Notes under the pieces: generated by a model
The model's database searches: none
Told to the model about the DNA's origin: nothing
The model's input: the letters and a program-made list of their open reading frames with translations, nothing else
In this document: piece by piece, positions 1-6,227 of the stretch
Numbering within the stretch: position 1 is the stretch's first letter
How the letters are laid out: every line of letters begins with the position of its first letter
Translations under genes and position numbers: made by a program
Assembly: GCA_964636895.1 (NCBI GenBank)
Contig: CAZWUW010000116.1
Coordinates: 1 to 6,296, forward strand
Length of the DNA stretch: 6,296 bases
Direction: 5' to 3'
Source: CAZWUW01 sp964636895
GTDB lineage: Bacteria; Bacillota; Thermincolia; Thermincolales; CAZWUW01

Positions 1-574
1 CAGCCGCCACCTGACCGCTGGATAAGGCTTCCATCCGCGCCGGAATGCTGGGGATGGCTACTTTTTTGATTTCTGCCTGCTCCAGGCCGCCGGCCAAAAG
101 CAGATTGTCAGTCACATATTCAATAATACTGTTTTCGGATATGGCTACCGGAATGTTCTTGAGGTCGGCTACAGTATTGACCTGGCTTTTGGGTGCAGCC
201 AGTAAGGCGAAACGGCCCTCTGCCGGTTTGGCCCCTAAGCCGATGGCGGCAGCCCGTACATCGGTACCGCCTTTTTTTAGTAAAGCCACGGCTACCAGGT
301 CGGCAAGCTCACCGTCAATTTTGCCGGCTTGCATGGCCACATCCCGTTCCCGGGCACTGTCAAAGGGAATCAGTTGCACTTGCAGGCCTGCCTTGCCAAA
401 CATGTTTTCCGCTTCCGCCAGGTACAAAGGCAGGTTGTCTTCAATGGGCAGTACCCCTAATTTAATTGGTTTAATTTTCGGCGCATTGTTTTCCGGTGCT
501 TCCTTGCCGGCTTTGGCGCAGCCGGTAAGCAGCAGTGCCAAAACCGTGCTGGTAACTATAAGCTTGCGTAACAT
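1..574 (-). CDS. ABC transporter substrate-binding lipoprotein, NMT1/SsuA-like (3' end beyond the window)
   Basis: This is the N-terminal 191 codons of a periplasmic-type solute-binding protein; the rest lies beyond the left edge (relatives are usually a little over 300 residues). The protein opens with a lipoprotein signal: MLRK, a hydrophobic stretch, and the lipobox LLTGC with Cys19 as the expected lipidation site, so it should be anchored outside the cytoplasmic membrane. After a short linker comes the typical first lobe: KLGVLPIEDNLPLYLAEAE, an ERDVAMQAGKIDGELADL segment, EGRFALLAAP, and a TVADLKNIPVAIS hinge-like segment. This pattern belongs to the group that includes SsuA, TauA and ThiY binding proteins. 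The ligand cannot be told from sequence. The ATG at 574-572 is preceded by AAAGGAG (588-594) at a rather long 13-base spacing. It is the third gene of the tetR-polyferredoxin operon, 129 bases after the previous stop; I see no convincing promoter of its own. Permease and ATPase genes would be expected further left, but that is inference. Confidence 0.85.
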   Translation of the reverse strand, partial: MLRKLIVTSTVLALLLTGCAKAGKEAPENNAPKIKPIKLGVLPIEDNLPLYLAEAENMFGKAGLQVQLIPFDSARERDVAMQAGKIDGELADLVAVALLKKGGTDVRAAAIGLGAKPAEGRFALLAAPKSQVNTVADLKNIPVAISENSIIEYVTDNLLLAGGLEQAEIKKVAIPSIPARMEALSSGQVAA

Positions 575-595
575 TTTTATGCTGCAGCTCCTTTC

Positions 596-620
596 GGGGT
601 TGTTTTTTTATTACAAGCCC
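596..620 (-). promoter_or_regulatory. Small hairpin just upstream of the lipoprotein ribosome binding site
   Basis: On the minus strand GGGCTTGT (620-613) pairs with ACAACCC (603-597): seven base pairs with one bulged C and a nine-base A-rich loop. It ends two bases before the AAAGGAG ribosome binding site (594-588). Such a structure could protect a processed 5' end or tune translation of the lipoprotein, but this is inference from pairing alone. Confidence 0.3.
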
Positions 621-660
621 TATTTTTCGACGTTAATAGCAATATTCCCTCCCCGGCATG

Positions 661-693
661 AAAAAAAACGGCCTTGCTTGTCCGAACGGCCTT
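661..693 (-). terminator. Possible leaky intrinsic terminator between polyferredoxin and lipoprotein genes
   Basis: Read on the minus strand, the two copies of AAGGCCGTT (693-685 and 675-667) can pair with each other because the unit is nearly self-complementary. This gives eight base pairs with two bulged Gs around the nine-base loop CGGACAAGC, followed immediately by a run of Ts down to 661. It begins 11 bases after the polyferredoxin stop codon. The bulges make it weak, so partial read-through that lowers lipoprotein expression fits better than full termination. Confidence 0.35.
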
Positions 694-702
694 GTTTGTC
701 CG
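667..702. repeat. 18-bp tandem duplication
   Basis: Two adjacent 18-base units, 667-684 and 685-702, read AACGGCCTTGCTTGTCCG and AACGGCCTTGTTTGTCCG and differ at a single position (677 versus 695). The array starts two bases past the polyferredoxin stop codon, so it lies outside coding sequence. It supplies both arms of the terminator-like structure on the minus strand. Confidence 0.9.
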
Positions 703-703
703 G

Positions 704-1717
704 TTACTGGCCGGCACTGCCCTGGTTCAGCAACTGCACATAGTCGCCGAAGGTTAAGACAGTCTGCCAGTTGCCGGACAGATGAGCCAATAATACTGAC
801 CCGAAGTAAACCGTCAAAATTATAGCACCTAGCACCATGGGTTTCATACGCAGGTTGAAGAACCTGGGGGCCAGGACGTTTTCACGGGGACAGGCACTGG
901 TACAATTTAGACAAGCAGTGCATTCCACAGAATTTACGCGCGACCTGGCCGCTACCTTGATGCCGTTTGGGCAGGCACGGCTGCAGCCGCCGCAGTTGAT
1001 GCACTGCTCTTGGTCCCGCGTGATGCCCAGGGGACTAAACAATGCCCATAAGCTCAATAAGGCACCATAAGGGCAAAAATAGCGGCACCAGAAATTTTTA
1101 TAAATAACAGACAGCACGGTCATGGTAACTATGAAAATTAAGGCCGTGGTACTGATATCCCGCCAAAAGTCCAGAATAGCAATGTCGGCTGTGAGATAGT
1201 AGGGCTGATTCATGAACTGGGCAATGAAATCCGCCGGCAACTGAATGACAAAATAGTAAATGAAGGCAGCGAGCAGTATGAATTTCAGGCCTAACAAGGG
1301 ATAATGCAGGAAGGCGGGCAGGCGCAGGTCTTTTTTGAACAAGCCGGCACCTAATTTGCCGAGCCATTCGGAGACGGTGCCGATAGGACAAAACCAACTG
1401 CAAAAACTTCTTCTGAAAAGCAGGGAAATAATGATAGCAATAAGTAGAATGGTCAGGGCGGCAGGGTGAACAGGGTCATAAACGCCGGTTGCCAGCCAGT
1501 ACTTGGCGGCCATTAGGGCACCGATAGGCAGAAACCCTTCCAGCACTGCCGGCCGGTAAGTAAATGCCGATGCAGCTCCGTCCTGCCTGATGCCGTGTGC
1601 AAATAAATATAACTGCACGGCAGCAGTGAAAATGATGGCCAGACTTATAAGCTGCACTGTTTTGCGTGGCGTAAGCAGGGCAAATAATCTGGCGGCGGTG
1701 TCTTTGATGGAATTCAT
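704..1717 (-). CDS. Membrane 4Fe-4S polyferredoxin, NapH/YccM-like
   Basis: A 337-residue integral membrane iron-sulfur protein of the NapH/NosR-C-terminal/YccM type, presumably moving electrons at the cytoplasmic membrane. About five or six hydrophobic helices are visible, near residues 20-43, 86-101, 140-160, 189-206, 217-232 and 293-313. Two CxxxCP motifs typical of the family sit at helix ends (FCSWFCPIG, C106/C110; WCRYFCPYG, C211/C215). They are followed by two classical CxxCxxCxxxCP ferredoxin clusters (C239-C249 and C266-C276). There is no CxxCH haem motif and no NosR-like FMN domain, so partners must be separate. I chose the ATG at 1717 because AGGAG (1730-1726) lies eight bases upstream. 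An in-frame ATG at 1759 would overlap the tetR stop by four bases but has no ribosome binding site. It lies between tetR and an ABC binding protein, which suggests a transport-linked redox role; that role is unproven. Confidence 0.88.
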   Translation of the reverse strand: MNSIKDTAARLFALLTPRKTVQLISLAIIFTAAVQLYLFAHGIRQDGAASAFTYRPAVLEGFLPIGALMAAKYWLATGVYDPVHPAALTILLIAIIISLLFRRSFCSWFCPIGTVSEWLGKLGAGLFKKDLRLPAFLHYPLLGLKFILLAAFIYYFVIQLPADFIAQFMNQPYYLTADIAILDFWRDISTTALIFIVTMTVLSVIYKNFWCRYFCPYGALLSLWALFSPLGITRDQEQCINCGGCSRACPNGIKVAARSRVNSVECTACLNCTSACPRENVLAPRFFNLRMKPMVLGAIILTVYFGSVLLAHLSGNWQTVLTFGDYVQLLNQGSAGQ

Positions 1718-1725
1718 TATCATCA

Positions 1726-1730
1726 CTCCT
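1726..1730 (-). promoter_or_regulatory. Ribosome binding site deciding the polyferredoxin start
   Basis: AGGAG on the minus strand lies eight bases before the ATG at 1717. It is only two bases before another in-frame ATG at 1723, and it is downstream of the longest possible start at 1759. It therefore favours the 337-residue form. Confidence 0.75.
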
Positions 1731-1755
1731 GTCTTTTTTGATAACGCGGCACATT

Positions 1756-2433
1756 TCATTTGGCAATGCCATCGAGGACCATTTTGACATTATCGGCCAG
1801 GGCTGCCCGGAAACCCGCCACCGTATCGGCCGGAATCAGCGGGCTGCCGGGGCTCTCCCCGGGGCCGGGGGCGGTCCTGACTGCTGGTGGAATGCTGCGC
1901 AGGTATTGACGGACGGTAAACATTAGTACACCAAGCAGGAAGGAAACTATTTTATCTGCCTCCAGGTCCCGGCGAAACTCGCCCTGGGCCTGGGTCTGGG
2001 CGACTAACTCCCGTACCAGGTCCTTGTAAATGGCGGCATGGCCGCTAATGCCGGCAGCAGGCAGTTTCTTGCCTTGCATAATCAAAATGACTAGGCGTGC
2101 CTGCCGGTCATCAGTAAAAGAGTTGCCTACAAGCTTGAATAGCGCGTACACCTTTTCCCGCCCAGGGCCGGGTGCTGTCACCAGGGTGGCGATTTCCTGC
2201 CGGAGGGTTTCCAGGCGTTCCTGGAGCAGCATGTCCACCAAATCTTCTTTGGTTTTGAAATAATTGTAGAAAGTGCCTGTACCAAGGTCCGCTTCCGACA
2301 TTATGTCTGCAACAGAGGTGGCGTCAAAACCCTGGCGGTTAAATAGCCTGCAGGCAGCGGCAATAATTTTGTTCCGGCACGCTGTTTTTTTGCGTTCCCG
2401 CCGGTTGGCCACGGGCGGTTTGGGCCCGGTCAT
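1756..2433 (-). CDS. TetR/AcrR-family transcriptional repressor
   Basis: A 225-residue regulator of usual TetR length. The N-terminal DNA-binding domain covers roughly residues 17-65: a first helix with CRNKIIAAACRLFNRQGFDA, then the helix-turn-helix TSVADIMSEADLGTGTFYNYF (39-59) and the family signature TFYNYFKTKEDL. The remaining C-terminal part is the ligand-binding and dimerisation region, which is not conserved enough to name an inducer. It contains a Pro/Gly-rich linker (APGPGESPGSP) near residues 190-201. The ATG at 2433 is preceded by GGGGAGGT (2448-2441) at a seven-base spacing. A longer frame from a TTG at 2493 starts inside a palindromic operator and lacks a ribosome binding site. 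As first gene of the leftward operon, behind a promoter overlapped by palindromes, it most likely represses its own operon; a small molecule handled by the operon may be the inducer (inference). Confidence 0.9.
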   Translation of the reverse strand: MTGPKPPVANRRERKKTACRNKIIAAACRLFNRQGFDATSVADIMSEADLGTGTFYNYFKTKEDLVDMLLQERLETLRQEIATLVTAPGPGREKVYALFKLVGNSFTDDRQARLVILIMQGKKLPAAGISGHAAIYKDLVRELVAQTQAQGEFRRDLEADKIVSFLLGVLMFTVRQYLRSIPPAVRTAPGPGESPGSPLIPADTVAGFRAALADNVKMVLDGIAK

Positions 2434-2440
2434 AACATAC

Positions 2441-2448
2441 ACCTCCCC
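2441..2448 (-). promoter_or_regulatory. Ribosome binding site of the tetR gene
   Basis: GGGGAGGT on the minus strand lies seven bases upstream of the ATG at 2433. It is the only strong Shine-Dalgarno match near the 5' end of this frame and fixes the start. Confidence 0.8.
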
Positions 2449-2480
2449 CAAAATTAAAGCAGTAGTAAGCCGGCCAAAAA

Positions 2481-2492
2481 TGAACACGTTCA
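2481..2492. promoter_or_regulatory. Second TetR operator candidate
   Basis: TGAACACGTTCA has perfect five-base inverted arms (TGAAC/GTTCA) around a two-base centre. It agrees with the neighbouring perfect palindrome at 9 of 12 positions (shared form TGAAyAyrTTCA), and the two centres are 16 bases apart. It falls at about +18 to +29 of the predicted transcript. A role as a second binding site for the divergent TetR protein is inferred. Confidence 0.55.
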
Positions 2493-2495
2493 AAA

Positions 2496-2509
2496 GTGAA
2501 TATATTCAC
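2496..2509. promoter_or_regulatory. Perfect 14-bp palindrome, primary TetR operator candidate
   Basis: GTGAATATATTCAC is its own reverse complement. Its outer edge coincides with the predicted transcription start of the tetR operon, so a bound dimer would block RNA polymerase. TetR-family operators are commonly short palindromes placed over the promoter of the regulator's own gene; assignment to this protein is inference from position. Confidence 0.65.
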
Positions 2510-2515
2510 ATTCCC

Positions 2516-2544
2516 ATTGTACCATTGAACAATTACCCGGTCAA
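2516..2544 (-). promoter_or_regulatory. Sigma-A-type promoter of the tetR-polyferredoxin-lipoprotein operon
   Basis: On the minus strand a -35 box TTGACC (2544-2539) and a -10 box TACAAT (2521-2516) are separated by exactly 17 bases. Each box matches the consensus at five of six positions. The predicted start is near 2509, giving a leader of about 76 bases before the tetR ATG, with both palindromes inside its first 30 bases. Confidence 0.75.
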
Positions 2545-2547
2545 AGC

Positions 2548-2602
2548 TTTTTTAGGCGAGTTTTTTTGGTTTTTTTTGGCTTTTTGCAGGGGAAACTTTT
2601 TT
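2548..2602. promoter_or_regulatory. Phased A/T tracts upstream of the operon promoter (possible UP element or bend)
   Basis: T runs occur on the plus strand at 2548-2553, 2561-2567, 2570-2577, 2581-2585 and 2597-2602. Three consecutive tract centres are about 9.5 bases apart, close to the helical repeat. Relative to the minus-strand promoter they begin right behind the -35 box, at about -39 and beyond, as A-tracts. That is where UP elements and intrinsic bends act. Function is inferred. Confidence 0.4.
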
Positions 2603-2635
2603 CTTGGCAAACCTGTGTTCGTTGGAGGAATCCAG

Positions 2636-2659
2636 GTGCCGGCAGGCGAATATTATTAA
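2636..2659 (+). other. Seven-codon reading frame with ribosome binding site ahead of addB (possible leader)
   Basis: GGAGG at 2624-2628 is followed after seven bases by GTG and six further codons, reading MPAGEYY before TAA (GTG read as fMet). It ends 34 bases before the addB start. The spacing is right for translation, but the frame is very short and could be chance or part of a dispersed intergenic element. I see no associated attenuator structure. Confidence 0.2.
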
Positions 2660-2678
2660 AGAAAATTGACTGATATTT

Positions 2679-2685
2679 GGAGGTG
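2679..2685 (+). promoter_or_regulatory. Ribosome binding site of addB
   Basis: GGAGGTG lies eight bases upstream of the TTG at 2694. It decides the start, because no ATG or GTG lies in frame between it and the conserved N-terminus. No convincing promoter for addB was found; a TATTAT at 2651-2656 lacks a matching -35 box. Confidence 0.8.
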
Positions 2686-2693
2686 TAGCCTCT

Positions 2694-5600
2694 TTGACTT
2701 TGCGATTCATACTCGGCCGGGCCGGCAGCGGAAAAACCCATACTTGCCTGGAAGGTATCCGTCAGGCCCTCCGGGCGGAGCCGGACGGTCCGCCGGTGAT
2801 ATTTTTGGTACCGGAGCAAGCCACTTTTCAAATGGAATATGCCCTGGCCACAACTTCCGGGCTGGGCGGCATTATGCGGGCACAGGTGTTGAGTTTCCGC
2901 CGCCTGGCTCACCGCGTACTGCTGGAAACCGGTGGTGCGGCGCGGGTGCCTATCGGTGAATTAGGCAAGCGCATGGTCTTGCGGGAATTGCTGACCAGGC
3001 ATCAGGATAAGCTGCGGATTTTCGGTAAGAGCGCCGGTCGGTCCGGATTTGCGGATACCTTAGCCAGGTCGGTCAGCGAAATGAAAATGTACCGGATTTC
3101 GCCGGTAGAGCTGGCCATGGCCGGTGGTCTTTTAACGCCTGGACAGGGACTCCTGCGGGACAAGCTGGCGGACCTGGAGCTGTTGTACCGGGCAATGGAA
3201 GAGTATTTGGCGGAGCGCTATACCGACCCGGATGATTATCTCAATTATCTGGCCGAGCGGCTGGAAAGCTCGCCCACAGTACAAGGGGCGGAAGTTTGGG
3301 TTGATGGCTTTACCGGTTTTACACCCCAGGAGTTTTATGTGTTGCAGAAGATTTTGCTTACAGCCGGACGTGTCCATGTGACCCTATGCCTGGACCCTGG
3401 GTTGTTGGGGACCAAGACTGCCGGTAATAAACTTAGCGAGGATGAAGTTTTTTACCCTACTTGGGAGACATATACGAAAATTATCAGGTTGGCCGAGGCT
3501 GCGCGGGTGGCGGTCACGACGCCGCTGCTGCTGCTTACGACGGCAGAACCGGGTGGCGCCAGTGTGCCTCACCGGTTCCGGGACTGCCCGGCAATTGCCC
3601 GGCTGGAACAGTATTTTTTTACATATCCGGCCCCGGATTATCACGGCTCGGCAGCGGACTTTAAGCTAGCGGCTGGTGCCAACCGGCGGGCCGAGGTGGA
3701 GGCAGTGGCCAGGGAGGTCATTGGGCTGTGCCGGGATCGGGGGTATCGCTGGCGGGATGTGGCGGTGGTGCTGAGGGATTTGGAAAGCTACCATGAGCTT
3801 GTTAGCACAGTTTTTCAGGACCATGGCATACCTTTTTTTATTGATCGCAAACGGCCGGTGCTGCACCATCCGCTCATAGAACTCATCCGTTCGGCATTGG
3901 AAGTAGTGCAGCGAAACTGGGCCTACGACCCGGTGTTTCGTTATCTTAAGACCGACCTGGTGTCGGTAACCCGTGACCAGGTGGATTTACTGGAAAATTA
4001 TGTGCTGGCCCACGGTATTCGGGGCAAAAAATGGCTTGATGATAGGGACTGGGCTTACTGGCGGCGTTATACGCTGGGTGAGGATGTGGAAATCAGCGGC
4101 GCGGCAGCGGCGGAACTAGCTTTTATCAATCAGGTTCGCCGGCAGGCAGTGGCGGCACTGGCAAGCTTTGCGGTACAGTGCGGTACTGCCCAGAATGTCC
4201 GGGAACTTACGACCGCGCTATATAATTTGCTGGCCGAATTAAAAGCGGCAGACCAACTGGTGGCCTGGGCAGCACAGGCTGAAGCGGCCGGTTCGGTGGA
4301 AACGGCGCGGGAACACCTGCAGCTTTGGGGCTGTGTGGTTAGCTTATTGGATGAAGTGGTCGAAGCCCTTGGGAACGAAACTATGTCTATTGAAACGTAT
4401 CTGGCTGTATTGGATGCAGGGTTTGACAGTCTTAGAATGGGGCTCATTCCACCGGGACTGGACCAGGTGCTGGTGGGGTCCCTGGACCGTTCCCGCAACC
4501 CTAATGTGCGGGCAGTGTTTCTGCTTGGCGCCGGTGACGGTGTGCTGCCGGCCCGGCCGGCGGATGATGGGGTTTTCAATGATACTGAACGGCAAAAGCT
4601 GGCCGCCGCCGGTATTGCTCTGGCACCCGGCGGGCGGCGGAAGGCATTTGACGAACAATATCTGGTATATACTGCTTTGACCAGGGCCAGTCAGTACCTC
4701 TGGGTCAGTTATCCCCTGGCAGATGATGAAGGCCGGTCTTTGGCTCCGTCACCGGTGGTGGGGAGGATAAAAGAATTATTTCCGGAACTCTCGGTGTACA
4801 TATATCAGGTAGAGCCTACCGGCACCGGAAATGCCGAGGCTGCCGGAGATTTGCCATATGTGGTGCATCCGGGGCGGACGCTGGTTTATCTGGCCGGCCG
4901 GCTGCGGGAGATAAAGGCGGGGCGTCCGGCCGCGGCGGTTTGGTGGGATGTTTATAATTGGTTCACTGCTACAGTCGACCGCAAACAATTGGCCGGGGCG
5001 GTGCTGCAAGGTCTTTTCCACAATAACGAGCTAAAAGCCATACCCCGACATCTTAGCAGGCTTCTCTATGGTTCATCTATGCGGTCCGGGGTTTCCCGTA
5101 TTGAGCGCTTTATCGCCTGTCCTTTTGCCCATTTTGCCAATTACGGTCTCAGGCTCAAAGAAAGGGCGCAGTTCCGGCTGGCTGCCCCGGATATGGGAGA
5201 ATTTTTTCATGCCGCCCTGAAAAATTTTGTTGAACGCTTGCAGCAGCAGGCCTTGGACTGGGGAGCGCTTAATCCTGATGAATGCAGGCAAATTAGCGCC
5301 GAAGTAGTAGCGGAACTGGCTCCGCAGTTACAAAGCGAAATTCTGCTTAGTACCGCCCGTTATCGGCACCTTACCGGCAAACTCCAGCGCACAATAGACC
5401 GGGCGGTGCTGATGCTGGCCGAACATGCCCGCCGGGGCAAATTCCGGCCGGTGGGGCTGGAGCTGGGTTTTGGCCCGGCAGAAACGCTGCCGCCGGTGAC
5501 CATAGCGTTAAAAGACGGGCAGGAATTACAGTTGGCCGGGCGTATTGACCGGATTGACCTGGCTGAAACAGATGCTGGCGCATACCTGCGAGTGATTGAT

Positions 5601-6227
5601 TATAAATCCAGTGCCAACAAAATTGAATTGGCTGATATATATCACGGTCTACGGCTGCAACTGCTGACATATCTGCACGTGGCCCTTATCCACAGTGATA
5701 AAATATGCGGGGGTCCGGGGTTACCGGCAGGCATTCTGTATTTTACGGTAAAAGATCCGTTAATTAGCAGTGCAATGCCCCTGGCCCCGGATGATTTGGA
5801 GCAGAAGATTTTTAAGGCCCTGCAGATGAAAGGCTTATTACTGGCCGACAGGGCAGTAATTGAGCTTATGGATAACCGGCTGGACGGAGGGAAGTCGGCC
5901 TTGTTTCCCATTCAGATAAAAAATGACGGTGAGTTCTCCAAAAGGTCACCGGTCATTACCGCCGACCGGTTTGATACACTGCGCAGCCATCTGACAAAGG
6001 TTATCACGGCAGCCGGGCAAGAGATCCAAGACGGTCGGGTAGAGATTGCGCCGTACCGGCGGAACAAACAGGTGGCCTGTAGTTTTTGTCCTTATAAGCC
6101 GGTGTGCCAGTTCGATCTTTTATTGCCGGAAAACCGATACCGACCGCTTATAGGGCCGGCGCCCGACCGGGTTTGGGACTTATTGACCGACAAAAAAGCC
6201 GGCACCGGGAAGGAGGCAGGGCTGTGA
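2694..6227 (+). CDS. addB: AddAB helicase-nuclease, AddB subunit
   Basis: A complete 1177-residue AddB, close to the roughly 1166 residues of B. subtilis AddB. With AddA it resects double-strand breaks, responds to Chi and loads RecA. The N-terminus (TLRFILGRAGSGKTHTC) carries a Walker A loop at residues 8-15. A UvrD-like but helicase-degenerate body follows, with VLVGSLDRSRNPNVRAVFL and YTALTRA (659-665). The C-terminal RecB-family nuclease shows H839, D952 in GRIDRID, D969 and K971 in VIDYKSS, and Q989/Y993 in QLLTY. Four cysteines (C809, C1129, C1132, C1138) form the 4Fe-4S staple. They and D969 are each eight residues on from the B. subtilis C801, C1121, C1124, C1130 and D961 as I remember them. 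All key residues are present, so it should be active. Translation starts at TTG, with the ribosome binding site at 2679-2685. The stop overlaps addA by four bases, so the two are coupled. Confidence 0.97.
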   Translation: MTLRFILGRAGSGKTHTCLEGIRQALRAEPDGPPVIFLVPEQATFQMEYALATTSGLGGIMRAQVLSFRRLAHRVLLETGGAARVPIGELGKRMVLRELLTRHQDKLRIFGKSAGRSGFADTLARSVSEMKMYRISPVELAMAGGLLTPGQGLLRDKLADLELLYRAMEEYLAERYTDPDDYLNYLAERLESSPTVQGAEVWVDGFTGFTPQEFYVLQKILLTAGRVHVTLCLDPGLLGTKTAGNKLSEDEVFYPTWETYTKIIRLAEAARVAVTTPLLLLTTAEPGGASVPHRFRDCPAIARLEQYFFTYPAPDYHGSAADFKLAAGANRRAEVEAVAREVIGLCRDRGYRWRDVAVVLRDLESYHELVSTVFQDHGIPFFIDRKRPVLHHPLIELIRSALEVVQRNWAYDPVFRYLKTDLVSVTRDQVDLLENYVLAHGIRGKKWLDDRDWAYWRRYTLGEDVEISGAAAAELAFINQVRRQAVAALASFAVQCGTAQNVRELTTALYNLLAELKAADQLVAWAAQAEAAGSVETAREHLQLWGCVVSLLDEVVEALGNETMSIETYLAVLDAGFDSLRMGLIPPGLDQVLVGSLDRSRNPNVRAVFLLGAGDGVLPARPADDGVFNDTERQKLAAAGIALAPGGRRKAFDEQYLVYTALTRASQYLWVSYPLADDEGRSLAPSPVVGRIKELFPELSVYIYQVEPTGTGNAEAAGDLPYVVHPGRTLVYLAGRLREIKAGRPAAAVWWDVYNWFTATVDRKQLAGAVLQGLFHNNELKAIPRHLSRLLYGSSMRSGVSRIERFIACPFAHFANYGLRLKERAQFRLAAPDMGEFFHAALKNFVERLQQQALDWGALNPDECRQISAEVVAELAPQLQSEILLSTARYRHLTGKLQRTIDRAVLMLAEHARRGKFRPVGLELGFGPAETLPPVTIALKDGQELQLAGRIDRIDLAETDAGAYLRVIDYKSSANKIELADIYHGLRLQLLTYLHVALIHSDKICGGPGLPAGILYFTVKDPLISSAMPLAPDDLEQKIFKALQMKGLLLADRAVIELMDNRLDGGKSALFPIQIKNDGEFSKRSPVITADRFDTLRSHLTKVITAAGQEIQDGRVEIAPYRRNKQVACSFCPYKPVCQFDLLLPENRYRPLIGPAPDRVWDLLTDKKAGTGKEAGL
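6210..6216 (+). promoter_or_regulatory. Ribosome binding site of addA inside addB
   Basis: AAGGAGG lies in the last codons of addB, seven bases before the GTG at 6224. It supports the GTG start and independent re-initiation of addA at the addB stop. Confidence 0.8.

Noticed and set aside
45..743. 232-residue open frame on the plus strand
   Set aside because: It is antisense to the lipoprotein gene, whose minus-strand frame has a lipobox and family motifs. The plus frame has no recognisable domain or ribosome binding site.
658..830. Plus-strand small frame starting MKKNGLACPNGLVCP with a Cys-Pro repeat
   Set aside because: The repeat comes from the 18-bp DNA duplication, no ribosome binding site precedes the ATG, and the frame runs antisense into the polyferredoxin gene.
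1718..1759. Longer polyferredoxin start at 1759 overlapping the tetR stop as ATGA
   Set aside because: The overlap looks like translational coupling, but there is no ribosome binding site ahead of it. AGGAG sits at an ideal distance from the ATG at 1717, and the extra 14 residues are not typical of the family.
2434..2493. Longer tetR frame from a TTG at 2493
   Set aside because: That start lies within the palindromic operator region, only about 16 bases after the predicted transcript start, with no ribosome binding site. GGGGAGGT points to the ATG at 2433.
2561..2585. T runs as an intrinsic terminator
   Set aside because: No GC-rich hairpin precedes them on either strand, and the flanking genes diverge, so there is no transcript to end here.
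2651..2656. TATTAT as the addB -10 box
   Set aside because: No reasonable -35 box lies 16-18 bases upstream (the sequence there is close to GAATCC), so a promoter call is not supported.
4130..4658. Open frames of 104 and 149 residues on the minus strand inside addB
   Set aside because: They are opposite-strand shadows of a continuous, well-conserved addB frame and have no start signals or recognisable domains.
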